Source: Streptomyces sp. ATexAB-D23 (GTDB taxonomy: Bacteria > Actinomycetota > Actinomycetes > Streptomycetales > Streptomycetaceae). From it: a DNA stretch of 64,000 nt. The notes under the pieces are model-generated. The model was not told where the DNA came from and did no database searches. It worked only from the letters and a program-made list of their open reading frames with translations. The stretch is taken from NCBI RefSeq assembly GCF_000373645.1, contig NZ_KB892035.1, forward strand, positions 1 through 64,000, given 5' to 3'. The position numbers and the translations under genes were made by a program. Shown here in pieces: positions 56,179 through 64,000 of the stretch (position 1 is its first letter; each line of letters starts with the position of its first letter).

Positions 56179-56964
56179 GTGCCGCCGTCCCACGCCAGCA
56201 CTTCCGACTCCAAGCCCGCCGGTTCCAGCGGCGGTGTGCAGTCCCTTGAGCGCGCCTTCGATCTGCTGGAGCGGATGGCCGACGCGGGGGGCGAGGTCGG
56301 CCTGAGCGAGCTCTCCGCGAGCAGCGGGCTCCCGCTGCCCACGATCCACCGGCTGATGCGCACGCTGGTCGTCTGCGGTTACGTACGCCAGCAGCCCAAC
56401 CGGCGTTACGCGCTCGGCCCCCGCCTGATCCGGCTCGGCGAGTCCGCCTCCCGGCTGCTCGGCACCTGGGCCCGCCCGTATCTGGCCCGGCTGGTCGAGG
56501 AGACCGGCGAGACGGCCAACATGGCGCTGCTCGACGGCGACGAGATCGTGTACGTGGCGCAGGTGCCGTCCAAGCACTCGATGCGCATGTTCACCGAGGT
56601 CGGCCGCCGGGTGCTGCCGCACTCCACGGGCGTCGGCAAGGCGCTGCTGGCGCACACCCCGCCGGAGGAGGTGCGCGCGCTGCTCGCCCGGACGGGGATG
56701 CCCGCCGCCACCGAGAAGACGATCACCACCCCGGACGGCTTCCTGGAGGCGCTCGACCAGGTCCGCCGGCTGGGGTACGCGGTGGACGACAACGAGCAGG
56801 AGATAGGGGTCCGCTGCCTGGCGGTCCCGGTGCCCAACTCCCCCACCTCGGCGGCGATCTCGATCTCCGGCCCGGCGGGCCGGGTCACCGAGGCGGCCAC
56901 CGAGCGGATCGTGCCGATCCTCCAGCAGGCCGCCAGGGAACTGTCCGACGCACTGGCCGGCTGA
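56179..56964 (+). CDS. allR: IclR-family regulator of allantoin catabolism (AllR-like)
   Basis: This 261-residue protein has an N-terminal winged helix-turn-helix (VQSLERAFDLLERMADAGGEVGLSELSASSGLPLPTIHRLM) and a C-terminal IclR ligand domain (LPHSTGVGKALLAH, IGVRCLAVPV, AAISISGPAGRV). Its divergence from allB-alc and the local operators support regulation of the allantoin pathway; in Streptomyces, AllR controls this pathway and malate synthase. GTG at 56179 has AAAGGA 8-9 nt upstream; a longer frame starts at 56149. Confidence 0.94.
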   Translation: MPPSHASTSDSKPAGSSGGVQSLERAFDLLERMADAGGEVGLSELSASSGLPLPTIHRLMRTLVVCGYVRQQPNRRYALGPRLIRLGESASRLLGTWARPYLARLVEETGETANMALLDGDEIVYVAQVPSKHSMRMFTEVGRRVLPHSTGVGKALLAHTPPEEVRALLARTGMPAATEKTITTPDGFLEALDQVRRLGYAVDDNEQEIGVRCLAVPVPNSPTSAAISISGPAGRVTEAATERIVPILQQAARELSDALAG

Positions 56965-56972
56965 GCCACGGC

Positions 56973-57020
56973 GTACGAGAAGGGGCCCGGAGCGCGCTCG
57001 CTCCGGGCCCCTTCTCGTAC
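56973..57020. terminator. Strong bidirectional terminator between allR and the ABC exporter
   Basis: A perfect 22-bp stem (arms 56973-56994 and 56999-57020, key core GAAGGGGCCCGGAGCG) with a CGCT loop serves both convergent genes. Confidence 0.85.
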
Positions 57021-57026
57021 CCGGCG

Positions 57027-57707
57027 TCAGGCCGGGACCTCCGCCGTCAGCCGGCCGTCGAACATGGTGACCGTGTGGTCCATGCGGTCCAGGTGGGTGC
57101 GGTCGTGGGTGACCAGGACCGTCGCCGTGGACCGCTGCCGGGTCAGCGTCACGAGGAGGTCGAGGACGGCCGCGCCGCGTTCGTGGTCGAGGGCGCTGGT
57201 CGGCTCGTCGACGAGCAGGAGCGCCGGGTCGTTCATCAGGGCCCGCGCGATGTTGATCCGCTGGCGCTGCCCGCCGGACAGCTGATGGGGCCTGCGGCCG
57301 GCCTGGCCGGCGAGACCGACCGCGTCGAGCAGTTCGAGCGCCCGGGAGCGGGCGGCCTTGGCCGGGCGGCCCGACAGGTGCGTCATGACCTGGAGCTGTT
57401 CGGCGGCGGTCAGCGAGGGCAGCAGGTTGGGCTGCTGGAAGACGATGCCGATCCGCTCCCGGCGCAGCGCCGCCTTGTCCGCGCGCCCCAGCCCCGTGGT
57501 GTCCGTACCCGCGACGACGACCGCGCCCTCGTCGGGCGCGACCAGTGTCGCGGCGACCGCGAGGAGGCTCGACTTGCCGGAGCCGGACGGGCCGACGACG
57601 GCGGTGAGGGTGCCGGCGGGGACGTCGAGCGCGACGCGGTCCAGGGCGGTGAGGCGCCCGTCGCCGTCCGGGTAGGTGAGGGTGACATCGGTGAGCGTGA
57701 GGGTCAT
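57027..57707 (-). CDS. ABC exporter ATPase (LolD/MacB type)
   Basis: This 226-residue ATPase has Walker A GPSGSGKSS, signature QLSGGQRQRINIARAL, Walker B LLLVDEPTSAL and H-loop VTHD. Length and sequence match the ATPases paired with FtsX-type permeases, which move substrates by mechanotransmission rather than through a channel. It overlaps the permease gene by ATGA. The divergent two-component system is probably its regulator, a common pairing for antimicrobial-peptide or envelope-stress exporters. Confidence 0.94.
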   Translation of the reverse strand: MTLTLTDVTLTYPDGDGRLTALDRVALDVPAGTLTAVVGPSGSGKSSLLAVAATLVAPDEGAVVVAGTDTTGLGRADKAALRRERIGIVFQQPNLLPSLTAAEQLQVMTHLSGRPAKAARSRALELLDAVGLAGQAGRRPHQLSGGQRQRINIARALMNDPALLLVDEPTSALDHERGAAVLDLLVTLTRQRSTATVLVTHDRTHLDRMDHTVTMFDGRLTAEVPA

Positions 57708-58786
57708 CGGGCACTCCCGAGCGCGGTGAGCGGGTCGACGGAGGTGATCCGCCGGATGGACAGGGCGGCCCCGGCGGCGCCGAGGACGATGAGTACGGCG
57801 GCCGGGACGAGGACGGTCGTCGTGTCCAGGACGAAGGGCACGGCCCCGCCGGAGACCAGGGCGCCGATGCCGGAGGCGAGCGCGGTGCCGAGCCCGGTGC
57901 CGGCCGCGAGCATCACGACGGCCTGCCCGAGCGCGTCCCTGAGCAGATACGGGGTGGAGGCGCCCAGCGCCTTGAGGACGGCGACGTCACCGCTGCGCTG
58001 GATGGTCCAGACGGTGAAGAACGCTCCGATGACCAGGGCGGAGATGGCGAAGAGGAAACCGCGCATCAGTTGCAGGGAGCCGTTCTCGGCCTGGTAGGAG
58101 CCGATGGCGGTCAGTGAGTCGTCGAGCGTGAGCGTGCGGGTGCCCGCCGCCTTGTCGCCCGCGGCCAGGTCGGCGCCCGAGGTGGTGGTCAGGGCGATGA
58201 CGGTGGCGTCGCCCCCCGCGCCGCCGCCGGTCTGCTGCCAGTCGGCGAGCGCGGTCCACACGACCGGTGTGTGGCTGTAGGAGGCGTCGCCGGCGACGGC
58301 GGCGACGGTGACCTCCTGGCCGCCGATCCGCAGCCGGTCTCCGGCGTGTGCGGCCAGCTCGTCGGCGCCGCCCTCCGAGAGGACGACCTCGCCCGGCGCG
58401 ACCCGGGTGCCGGGGGGCGTCAGACCGCTGCCGGGCTCGACCCCGAACGCGGAGACGGCCGCCGTACGCTTCCCCCCGTCCGCGGCGGCGTTCAGGGTGC
58501 TGATGCCGAGGGGCTGCGCGGACTCGACGCCGGGCCGGCCGGCCCAGTCGCGCCAGGCGGACTCCTCGACGGCCGAATCGGTGAAGGACACCGACCGGCC
58601 GTCGGGCGGGGCGGCGAACGCCAGGTGGTCGGCGTTCAGCCCGGTGACGGCCGAGGTGTTCTCCCGGGCCAGTCCGGCCGTCAGACCGGACAGCAGGCCC
58701 ACGAGCAGCGTGATCAGGACCACGACCGTGCCCATGAGGGCGAACCGGCCCTTGGCGAACCGAAGATCTCTCCATGCGACGAACAT
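57704..58786 (-). CDS. FtsX-family ABC permease
   Basis: This 360-residue protein has one N-terminal membrane segment (ALMGTVVVLITLLVGLLSGL), a large extracellular domain (about 40-235), and three C-terminal segments (about 245-345) ending with the RRITSVDPLTALG block typical of MacB/FtsX permeases. It is coupled by ATGA to the ATPase. The four-segment layout with an extracellular domain is standard for the family. Confidence 0.94.
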   Translation of the reverse strand: MFVAWRDLRFAKGRFALMGTVVVLITLLVGLLSGLTAGLARENTSAVTGLNADHLAFAAPPDGRSVSFTDSAVEESAWRDWAGRPGVESAQPLGISTLNAAADGGKRTAAVSAFGVEPGSGLTPPGTRVAPGEVVLSEGGADELAAHAGDRLRIGGQEVTVAAVAGDASYSHTPVVWTALADWQQTGGGAGGDATVIALTTTSGADLAAGDKAAGTRTLTLDDSLTAIGSYQAENGSLQLMRGFLFAISALVIGAFFTVWTIQRSGDVAVLKALGASTPYLLRDALGQAVVMLAAGTGLGTALASGIGALVSGGAVPFVLDTTTVLVPAAVLIVLGAAGAALSIRRITSVDPLTALGSAR

Positions 58787-58896
58787 GACTCCAGCGTCCT
58801 TTTCCCCGGCCCCGGAAACATCGCCCGCGGGCTGGTGACGACATCAACCTTTCGATTGACCGGCCCCGGGCGGCCCGCGCCTACGCTGGACTCATC

Positions 58897-60099
58897 ATGG
58901 AAACGCGCGCTCATCCCCCGGTCGCCGCCGCGCTGCGGCTGTGTCTGCACGGCCTGATGCTGGGCCTGCTGGCGCTCGCCGCCGCCAAGGCCGTCAGTGA
59001 CGGGCAGGCGCACCCCGGCGCGGTGATCGTGGCCGCCTGCGTGCTGGCGGCGGTGTACGTGGCGGGGGCCGCGGCGCCGTTCGTGCAGCCGGGGACCCGG
59101 GCGGGCGCGGCGTGGCTCGCAGTGCTCGGCGTGCTGTGGGCGGCGCTGCTGGTGCTGTCGCCGGACGCGCTGTGGGTGGCCTTCCCGCTCTACTTCCTCC
59201 AGCTGCACCTGCTGCCGATCCGGTGGAGCCTGCCGGCCGTGGCGGTCACGGCGACCGCCGCCATCGCGAGCTTCCTGCTGCACGGGCAGGCGGTGACGCC
59301 CGGCACGTTCATCGGCCCGCTGCTCGGCGCGGCGGTCGCCGTCGCCACGGTCCTCGGGTACGAGGCGCTGTTCCGGGAGAGCGAGCGGCGCCGCGAGCTC
59401 ATCGAGGAGCTGGTGGCCACCCGCGCGGAGCTGGCCGAGGCGGAGCGCGCCGCGGGGACCCTCGCCGAGCGCGAGCGGCTGGCCCGGGAGATCCACGACA
59501 CCCTCGCCCAGGGCCTGTCCAGCATCCAGCTGCTGCTGCGCGCCGCCGAGCGGACCCTGCCCGACGACGCGCCCGCCGCCGCCCATGTGCGCCGGGCACG
59601 CGAGGCGGCGCAGGACAACCTCGCCGAGGCCCGGCGCTTCGTCCGCGCGCTGACCCCGCCCGATCTGGAGAACGGTTCCCTGGCCGCCGCCCTGGAACGG
59701 CTCTCGGCCCGTACCACCACTCCGGCGTTCACCGTGCAGTTCGCCGTGAGCGGGACACCGGTCGAGCTGCCCACGCCGTACGAGGTGGCGCTGCTGCGGA
59801 CCGCCCAGTCGGCGCTGGCCAACACCGTGCGGCACGCCGGGGCCCGGCGGGCGGAGATCACGCTGAGCTTCATGGACACCTCGGTGTCGCTGGACGTGGT
59901 GGACGACGGCCGGGGCTTCGGGCAGGAGGACCCGGCGGGCGGTGACACGGAGTCCGGGGGCTTCGGCCTGCCCGCCATGCGCTCCCGGGCCCGTTCGCTC
60001 GGCGGCACCCTGAGCGTGGAGTCGGCGCCCGGCCAGGGCACCGCCGTCGCGCTGACGCTGCCGCTCCCCGTCGGCCGGACCGGGCAGGACGCGGCATGA
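58897..60099 (+). CDS. NarL-type sensor histidine kinase
   Basis: This 400-residue kinase has about five membrane segments (residues about 15-145), a helical linker (ELIEELVATRAELAEAERAAGTL), the phospho-acceptor motif RLAREIHDTLAQGLSSIQ, and an HATPase domain with ANTVRHAGA and GGFGLPAMRSRARSLGG. It is divergent from the FtsX exporter operon and overlaps its response regulator by ATGA. A weak TTGACG and TACGCT pair lies in the 110-bp divergent gap. Likely to sense an envelope signal and control the exporter. Confidence 0.94.
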   Translation: METRAHPPVAAALRLCLHGLMLGLLALAAAKAVSDGQAHPGAVIVAACVLAAVYVAGAAAPFVQPGTRAGAAWLAVLGVLWAALLVLSPDALWVAFPLYFLQLHLLPIRWSLPAVAVTATAAIASFLLHGQAVTPGTFIGPLLGAAVAVATVLGYEALFRESERRRELIEELVATRAELAEAERAAGTLAERERLAREIHDTLAQGLSSIQLLLRAAERTLPDDAPAAAHVRRAREAAQDNLAEARRFVRALTPPDLENGSLAAALERLSARTTTPAFTVQFAVSGTPVELPTPYEVALLRTAQSALANTVRHAGARRAEITLSFMDTSVSLDVVDDGRGFGQEDPAGGDTESGGFGLPAMRSRARSLGGTLSVESAPGQGTAVALTLPLPVGRTGQDAA

Positions 60100-60728
60100 G
60101 CGCCCCGATCAGGCTGCTGCTCGCCGACGACCACCCGGTGGTGCGCGCGGGGCTGCGGGCCGTGCTGGACACCGAGCCGGACTTCCGGGTCGTCGCCGAG
60201 GCCGCCACCGCCGAGGAGGCGGTGGCGCGTGCCGCGGCGGGCGGGCTGGACGTGGTCCTGATGGACCTCCAGTTCGGCTCCGGCATGCACGGCTCGCAGG
60301 CGACGGCTGAGATCACGGCGGCGCCGGACGCGCCCCGGGTGCTGATCCTGACGACGTACGACAGCGACGCGGACATCCTGGCGGCGGTCGAGGCGGGTGC
60401 GGCGGGCTATCTGCTGAAGGACGCGCCGCCCGAGGAGCTGGCCGCGGCGGTGCGTACGGCGGCCGCCGGCCGCTCCGCCCTGGCGCCCGCCGTCGCGCAC
60501 CGGCTGATGGACCGCATGCGGACCCCGGCCCAGGCGCTCACCAAGCGCGAGCTGGAGGTCCTGCAACTGGTCGGTGAGGGCCTGTCGAACGCGGAGATCA
60601 GCAAGCGGCTCTTCCTCAGCCAGGCGACGGTGAAGTCTCATCTGGTGCACATCTACGCCAAGCTCGGCGTCGATTCGCGCACGTCCGCCGTCGCCGCGGC
60701 GACGGCCCGCAGGCTCATCCGCCGCTGA
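60096..60728 (+). CDS. NarL/LuxR-type response regulator
   Basis: This 210-residue regulator has a receiver domain (LLADDHPVVRAGL, phospho-Asp57 in VVLMDLQF, LTTY, LLKD) and a LuxR helix-turn-helix (ALTKRELEVLQLVGEGLSNAEISKRLFLSQATVKSHLVHI). Its gene overlaps that of the sensor kinase. It is the expected activator of the divergent exporter genes. Confidence 0.95.
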   Translation: MSAPIRLLLADDHPVVRAGLRAVLDTEPDFRVVAEAATAEEAVARAAAGGLDVVLMDLQFGSGMHGSQATAEITAAPDAPRVLILTTYDSDADILAAVEAGAAGYLLKDAPPEELAAAVRTAAAGRSALAPAVAHRLMDRMRTPAQALTKRELEVLQLVGEGLSNAEISKRLFLSQATVKSHLVHIYAKLGVDSRTSAVAAATARRLIRR

Positions 60729-60746
60729 CCGCGCGTCCGTTCCCCG

Positions 60747-61058
60747 TCAGCGGCGCGGCGGCTCGCCGAAGAGGTCGACGGCGACGCGCACGTCCCGGAG
60801 GGCCGACGCCAGGGCGCTGACCGAGCCGATCGCCCCCGCGATCAGCAGCAGCGAGCGGCGGAGCCGGGGGATCTCGGGCACCCCGCTGAGCGCCATCGCG
60901 TCCAGCGCCGCGAGTTCGTCCTCGGCGATGGCCCGGTCGGGAAACTGCGCGGGGTGTCCGGCCAGGGCCCGCCGGAGCCGGGAGACCGCGGTACGCAGCT
61001 CCGCCACTCTGGGGTCCTCACCGCTGCCGGTCACCCGCTCCTGCCCCACGCTCTTCAA
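60747..61058 (-). CDS. Small conserved actinobacterial protein, function unknown
   Basis: This protein of about 103 residues begins KSVGQERVTGSGEDPRVAELRTAVSRLRRAL, a predicted helix, and contains a hydrophobic stretch (RRSLLLIAGAIGSVSALASAL) that could be one membrane segment or a buried helix. A GTG at 61076 would add six residues, but GGGGGAGC lies correctly spaced before TTG codons near 61058, so a TTG start is preferred. Similar small proteins occur in many Streptomyces. It is convergent with the response regulator. Confidence 0.7.
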   Translation of the reverse strand: MKSVGQERVTGSGEDPRVAELRTAVSRLRRALAGHPAQFPDRAIAEDELAALDAMALSGVPEIPRLRRSLLLIAGAIGSVSALASALRDVRVAVDLFGEPPRR

Positions 61059-61242
61059 CAAAGCTCCCCCTCGCACATCCTTGTGCCAGTGTTTCGACCG
61101 GGCCCCGTACCGTGGTCAAGTGTCCGGGGGTGCGGGCAAGTTAACGCCATGAAAGGTGTCGGGCGCCACTCCGGGGACGTAACACACGCCGTACGGGTGG
61201 CGAGCCTGGGCGGGAGCGTCCGCCATGGGGTATCCAGGCGGC

Positions 61243-61848
61243 ATGACAAGCACACCGCACGCCCCCGTCGTCGCCGGACTGCTGCTCGCCGCGGGCGGCG
61301 GACGCCGGCTCGGCGGACGCCCGAAGGCCCTGCTGGAACACCGCGGCGGCCTGCTCGCCGACCACGCGGTGCGCTCCTTGCGCGAGGGCGGCTGCGGGCC
61401 CCTTCATGTGGTGCTCGGCGCGGCGGCGGGCGAGGTGCGGGCCAGGGCCGCTCTGGACGGCTGCGCGGTGACCGTCAACGAGGAGTGGACCGAGGGCATG
61501 GGCTCCTCGCTGCGGGCGGGGCTCGGCGCCCTCGCGGACACGGGCGCGGACGCGGCGCTCGTCCTGCTGGTCGACCAGCCCGGCATCGACGCGCGGGCGG
61601 TGGCCCGGGTGCGGGCCGCGTGCCGGGACCGGACGAGCCTGGTGGCCGCCTCGTACGCCGGGGAACGCGGCCATCCCGTGCTGTTCGGGGCGGATCTGTG
61701 GGCGGACATCGCGGCGGGCGCGGTGGGCGATCAGGGGGCTCGGACCTATCTGCGGGCGCACCGCGACGCGATCACGCTCGTCGAGTGCGCCGATGTGGCA
61801 CAGGCGTACGACATCGACACCCCGGAGGACCTGACACACCTGGAGTGA
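61243..61848 (+). CDS. MobA/MocA-like nucleotidyltransferase
   Basis: This protein of about 201 residues has the nucleotidyltransferase signature LLAAGGGRRLGGRPKALLEH, the metal-binding VDQPGID, and GHPVLFGADLW. Among MobA-like enzymes, the MocA group cytidylates the molybdenum cofactor for xanthine-dehydrogenase-type enzymes. Its place between allantoin genes and malate synthase makes that role attractive, since xanthine oxidation feeds allantoin. The ATG at 61243 gives a normal N-terminus; an ATG at 61225 is also in frame. No xanthine dehydrogenase gene is in the window. Confidence 0.85.
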   Translation: MTSTPHAPVVAGLLLAAGGGRRLGGRPKALLEHRGGLLADHAVRSLREGGCGPLHVVLGAAAGEVRARAALDGCAVTVNEEWTEGMGSSLRAGLGALADTGADAALVLLVDQPGIDARAVARVRAACRDRTSLVAASYAGERGHPVLFGADLWADIAAGAVGDQGARTYLRAHRDAITLVECADVAQAYDIDTPEDLTHLE

Positions 61849-61918
61849 ACGCACTGGCACGCTGCGCCAGCACCGCTCCACTTCTGTCGAGCCGGAGAAT
61901 CTCGATATCAACAAACCA

Positions 61919-61947
61919 TTGAACTTCCACCATGAGGAAACTACTAT
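61919..61947 (+). promoter_or_regulatory. aceB: aceB promoter with embedded operator-like site
   Basis: TTGAAC (61919-61924), 17 bp and TACTAT (61942-61947) form a strong vegetative-type promoter in an AT-rich island. The spacer begins with TTCCACCATGAGGAA (61925-61939), matching the first allR-promoter site at 10-11 of 15 positions and lying directly after the -35 as there. About 135 bp of leader follow before aceB, in which I see no clear structure. Confidence 0.7.
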
Positions 61948-62082
61948 CCACTGGTCAGAAGCCCTCTGCACCTCAGACGGCGGCCACAGCCGTATCCCGG
62001 AGCCCTGGCACGCCGTGCCGTTAGGGGCGGCCCGGCGGCCGTGGGACGCCGTCCGCACCGCCCGCTGAAGGAGTGACAGCTC

Positions 62083-63702
62083 ATGTCCGCACCAGCGCCG
62101 TCCTCGCTGGCCATCGTCGATGCCGAGCCCCTGCCCCGGCAGGACGAGGTCCTCACCCCCGCGGCCCTCGCGTTCGTGGCCGAGCTGCACCGCCGGTTCA
62201 CGCCCCGGCGCGACGAGCTGCTCGCCCGCCGAGGCGAGCGCCGTGCCGAGATCGCCCGCACCTCCACGCTGGACTTCCTGCCCGGAACCGCGGCGATCCG
62301 TGCGGACGACTCCTGGAAGGTCGCCCCGGCCCCGGCCGCGCTGAACGACCGCCGGGTGGAGATCACCGGTCCGACCGACCGCAAGATGACCATCAACGCC
62401 CTGAACTCGGGCGCGAAGGTCTGGCTCGCCGACTTCGAGGACGCCTCCGCCCCCACCTGGGAGAACGTCGTCCTCGGCCAGCTCAACCTGATGGACGCCT
62501 ACAACCGGTCCATCGACTTCACCGACCCGAGGACCGGCAAGTCGTACGCGCTGAAGCCGGCCGGCGAGCTCGCCACCGTCGTCACCCGCCCCCGCGGCTG
62601 GCACCTGGACGAGCGCCACCTCCAGCTCGACGGCACCCCGGTGCCCGGCGCACTGGTCGACTTCGGGCTCTACTTCTTCCACAACGCCCAGCGCCTGATC
62701 GACCTCGGCAAGGGCCCGTACTTCTACCTGCCGAAGACGGAGTCGCACCTGGAGGCCCGCCTCTGGAACGACATCTTCGTCTTCGCCCAGGACTACGCCG
62801 GCATCCCGCAGGGCACCGTCCGCGCCACGGTCCTGATCGAGACGATCACCGCCGCGTACGAGATGGAGGAGATCCTCTACGAGCTGCGCGACCACGCCTC
62901 CGGGCTGAACGCCGGCCGCTGGGACTACCTCTTCTCCATCGTCAAGAACTTCCGTGACGGCGGCCCCAAGTTCGTCCTGCCGGACCGCAACGCGGTGACG
63001 ATGACCGCCCCGTTCATGCGGGCGTACACCGAACTCCTCGTCCGCACCTGCCACAAGCGCGGCGCCCACGCGATCGGCGGCATGGCGGCCTTCATCCCGT
63101 CCCGCCGCGACGCCGAGGTCAACAAGGTGGCGTTCGAGAAGGTCAAGGCCGACAAGGACCGCGAGGCGAACGACGGCTTCGACGGCTCCTGGGTCGCCCA
63201 CCCCGACCTCGTCCCGATCGCCATGGCCTCCTTCGACGCGGTCCTCGGCGAGAAGCCGAACCAGAAGGAGCGCCTGCGCGAGGACGTCTCGGTCGCGGCC
63301 GGCGACCTGATCGCCATCGACACCCTGCACGCCAAGCCCACCTACGAGGGCCTGCGCAACGCCGTCGCGGTCGGCATCCGCTACATCGAGGCCTGGCTGC
63401 GCGGCATGGGCGCGGTCGCCATCTTCAACCTGATGGAGGACGCGGCCACCGCCGAGATCTCGCGTTCCCAGATCTGGCAGTGGATCAACGCGGACGTGGT
63501 CTTCGAGAACGGCGAGCACGCCACCGCGGAGCTGGCCCGCGAGGTCGCCGCCGAGGAACTCGCCGCGATCCGCGCCGAGACCGGCGACGAGGCCTTCGCC
63601 GCCGGCCAGTGGCAGGAGGCCCACGACCTCCTCCTCCAGGTCTCGCTGGACCAGGACTACGCGGACTTCCTGACGCTCCCGGCGTACGAGCGGCTGCGCT
63701 GA
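62083..63702 (+). CDS. aceB: Malate synthase A
   Basis: This 539-residue enzyme condenses glyoxylate with acetyl-CoA to malate. It has the A-form length and motifs: KMTINALNSGAKVWLADFEDA, VTRPRGWHLDERH, LPKTESHLEARLWN, TVLIETITAAYEMEEILYEL (metal/glyoxylate site), GRWDYLFSIVKNF, and CHKRGAHAIGGMAAFIPS near the active centre. Allantoin breakdown yields glyoxylate via ureidoglycolate, so aceB completes the route into central metabolism. RBS GAAGGAG precedes the ATG, and the shared operator in its promoter suggests AllR control. Confidence 0.97.
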   Translation: MSAPAPSSLAIVDAEPLPRQDEVLTPAALAFVAELHRRFTPRRDELLARRGERRAEIARTSTLDFLPGTAAIRADDSWKVAPAPAALNDRRVEITGPTDRKMTINALNSGAKVWLADFEDASAPTWENVVLGQLNLMDAYNRSIDFTDPRTGKSYALKPAGELATVVTRPRGWHLDERHLQLDGTPVPGALVDFGLYFFHNAQRLIDLGKGPYFYLPKTESHLEARLWNDIFVFAQDYAGIPQGTVRATVLIETITAAYEMEEILYELRDHASGLNAGRWDYLFSIVKNFRDGGPKFVLPDRNAVTMTAPFMRAYTELLVRTCHKRGAHAIGGMAAFIPSRRDAEVNKVAFEKVKADKDREANDGFDGSWVAHPDLVPIAMASFDAVLGEKPNQKERLREDVSVAAGDLIAIDTLHAKPTYEGLRNAVAVGIRYIEAWLRGMGAVAIFNLMEDAATAEISRSQIWQWINADVVFENGEHATAELAREVAAEELAAIRAETGDEAFAAGQWQEAHDLLLQVSLDQDYADFLTLPAYERLR

Positions 63703-63720
63703 CGCGTCCCGCGTACGACG

Positions 63721-63756
63721 GCTGTTCCCGGTGCCGACGACGGCGCCGGGAACAGC
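63721..63756. terminator. Terminator after aceB
   Basis: GCTGTTCCCGGTGCC and GGCGCCGGGAACAGC pair at 14 of 15 positions around GACGAC and are followed by GCTTT. It would serve aceB and the convergent helicase-like gene. Confidence 0.8.
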
Positions 63757-63817
63757 GCTTTCTCCGGGCTTCGGGCCGAGGACGGCCGCGGACACCGCCG
63801 GGGCTCCGTCGTCGCGC

Positions 63818-64000
63818 CTATCGGCAGCGGCACTCCCCGGCGAGCACCGCCGGGGCGATTGTCCGCATGGCTTCCTGCTCGGCCTCCGAGATGCACGGCA
63901 GCCGACGTGCGAGTACGTCGAAGTGCTGGTGCCCGCGCCAGGCGTCGTGGTCGCCCACGACGAACAGCCGCCGCCGGGCACGGCTCACCGCGACATTCAG
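63818..64000 (-). CDS. C-terminus of a superfamily I helicase-like protein (partial)
   Basis: The last 60 codons of a - strand gene running out of the window. The visible start LNVAVSRARRRLFVVGDHDAW is the conserved motif VI region of Upf1/AAA_12-type superfamily I DNA/RNA helicases (arginine finger in SRARRR). After it comes a short tail with CISEAEQEAM and a final CRC. TAG stop at 63818. The rest of the protein cannot be judged from here. Confidence 0.75.
   Translation of the reverse strand: MNVAVSRARRRLFVVGDHDAWRGHQHFDVLARRLPCISEAEQEAMRTIAPAVLAGECRCR

Noticed and set aside
61141..63981. Long - strand open frame opposite aceB
   Set aside because: Antisense shadow of malate synthase and the MobA-like gene; translation has no recognisable family. 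Only the different frame at 63818-64000 is real.

Overview
The window is high-GC actinobacterial DNA, almost certainly Streptomyces or a close relative. Third codon positions are overwhelmingly G or C, GTG starts and ATGA overlaps are common, and the right-hand gene set (allantoicase, allantoinase, IclR regulator, malate synthase) is a typical Streptomyces group. No rRNA, tRNA, CRISPR array or transposase gene was seen.

Bases 1 to about 23,070 hold most of a nonribosomal peptide (NRPS) cluster, all on the + strand. Its left end lies outside the window. In order: the C-terminal A-T part of an NRPS, a type II thioesterase, a SyrP-like Fe(II)/2-oxoglutarate hydroxylase, an A-T protein whose specificity residues read as glutamine, a C-T-C-(decayed A)-T protein, and an A-C-T-C-A-T-TE protein followed by MbtH and a terminator. 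A precursor cassette follows: both glutamate mutase subunits (expected product 3-methylaspartate), a truncated asparaginyl-tRNA-synthetase-like enzyme, an FMN glutamate-synthase-like enzyme, an orphan 114-residue protein, an MFS exporter and an Sfp-type phosphopantetheinyl transferase. A perfect 17-bp hairpin ends the cluster. The assembly line has more carrier domains than working adenylation domains, and one adenylation domain has no carrier beside it, so trans-loading is expected.

From 23.1 to 26.5 kb there is a MITE-like palindromic element abutting a tetR gene, a divergent TetX-like flavin monooxygenase, and a class F sortase with a surface protein that lacks an LPXTG motif. From 26.7 to 41.2 kb there is an oligopeptide-type ABC importer with a divergent TetR regulator, an SGNH hydrolase, GH3, GH1 and GH20 glycoside hydrolases, a serine hydrolase and a second, paralogous TetR. 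Three promoters in this block share a 23-bp operator, suggesting one local saccharide-utilisation regulon.

From 41.2 to 53.4 kb come an ArsR regulator, a PEP-mutase/isocitrate-lyase-family enzyme, a ROK kinase beside a sugar ABC importer, a P450, a NarL-type two-component system, and small or general oxidoreductase genes. From 53.4 to 63.7 kb is the purine/glyoxylate block: alc-allB, the divergent allR, and malate synthase aceB. Between allR and aceB lie an FtsX-type ABC exporter, its divergent two-component system, and a MobA-like nucleotidyltransferase. The same 15-bp operator-like motif sits in the same position in the allR and aceB promoters. The right edge cuts a superfamily I helicase-like gene.
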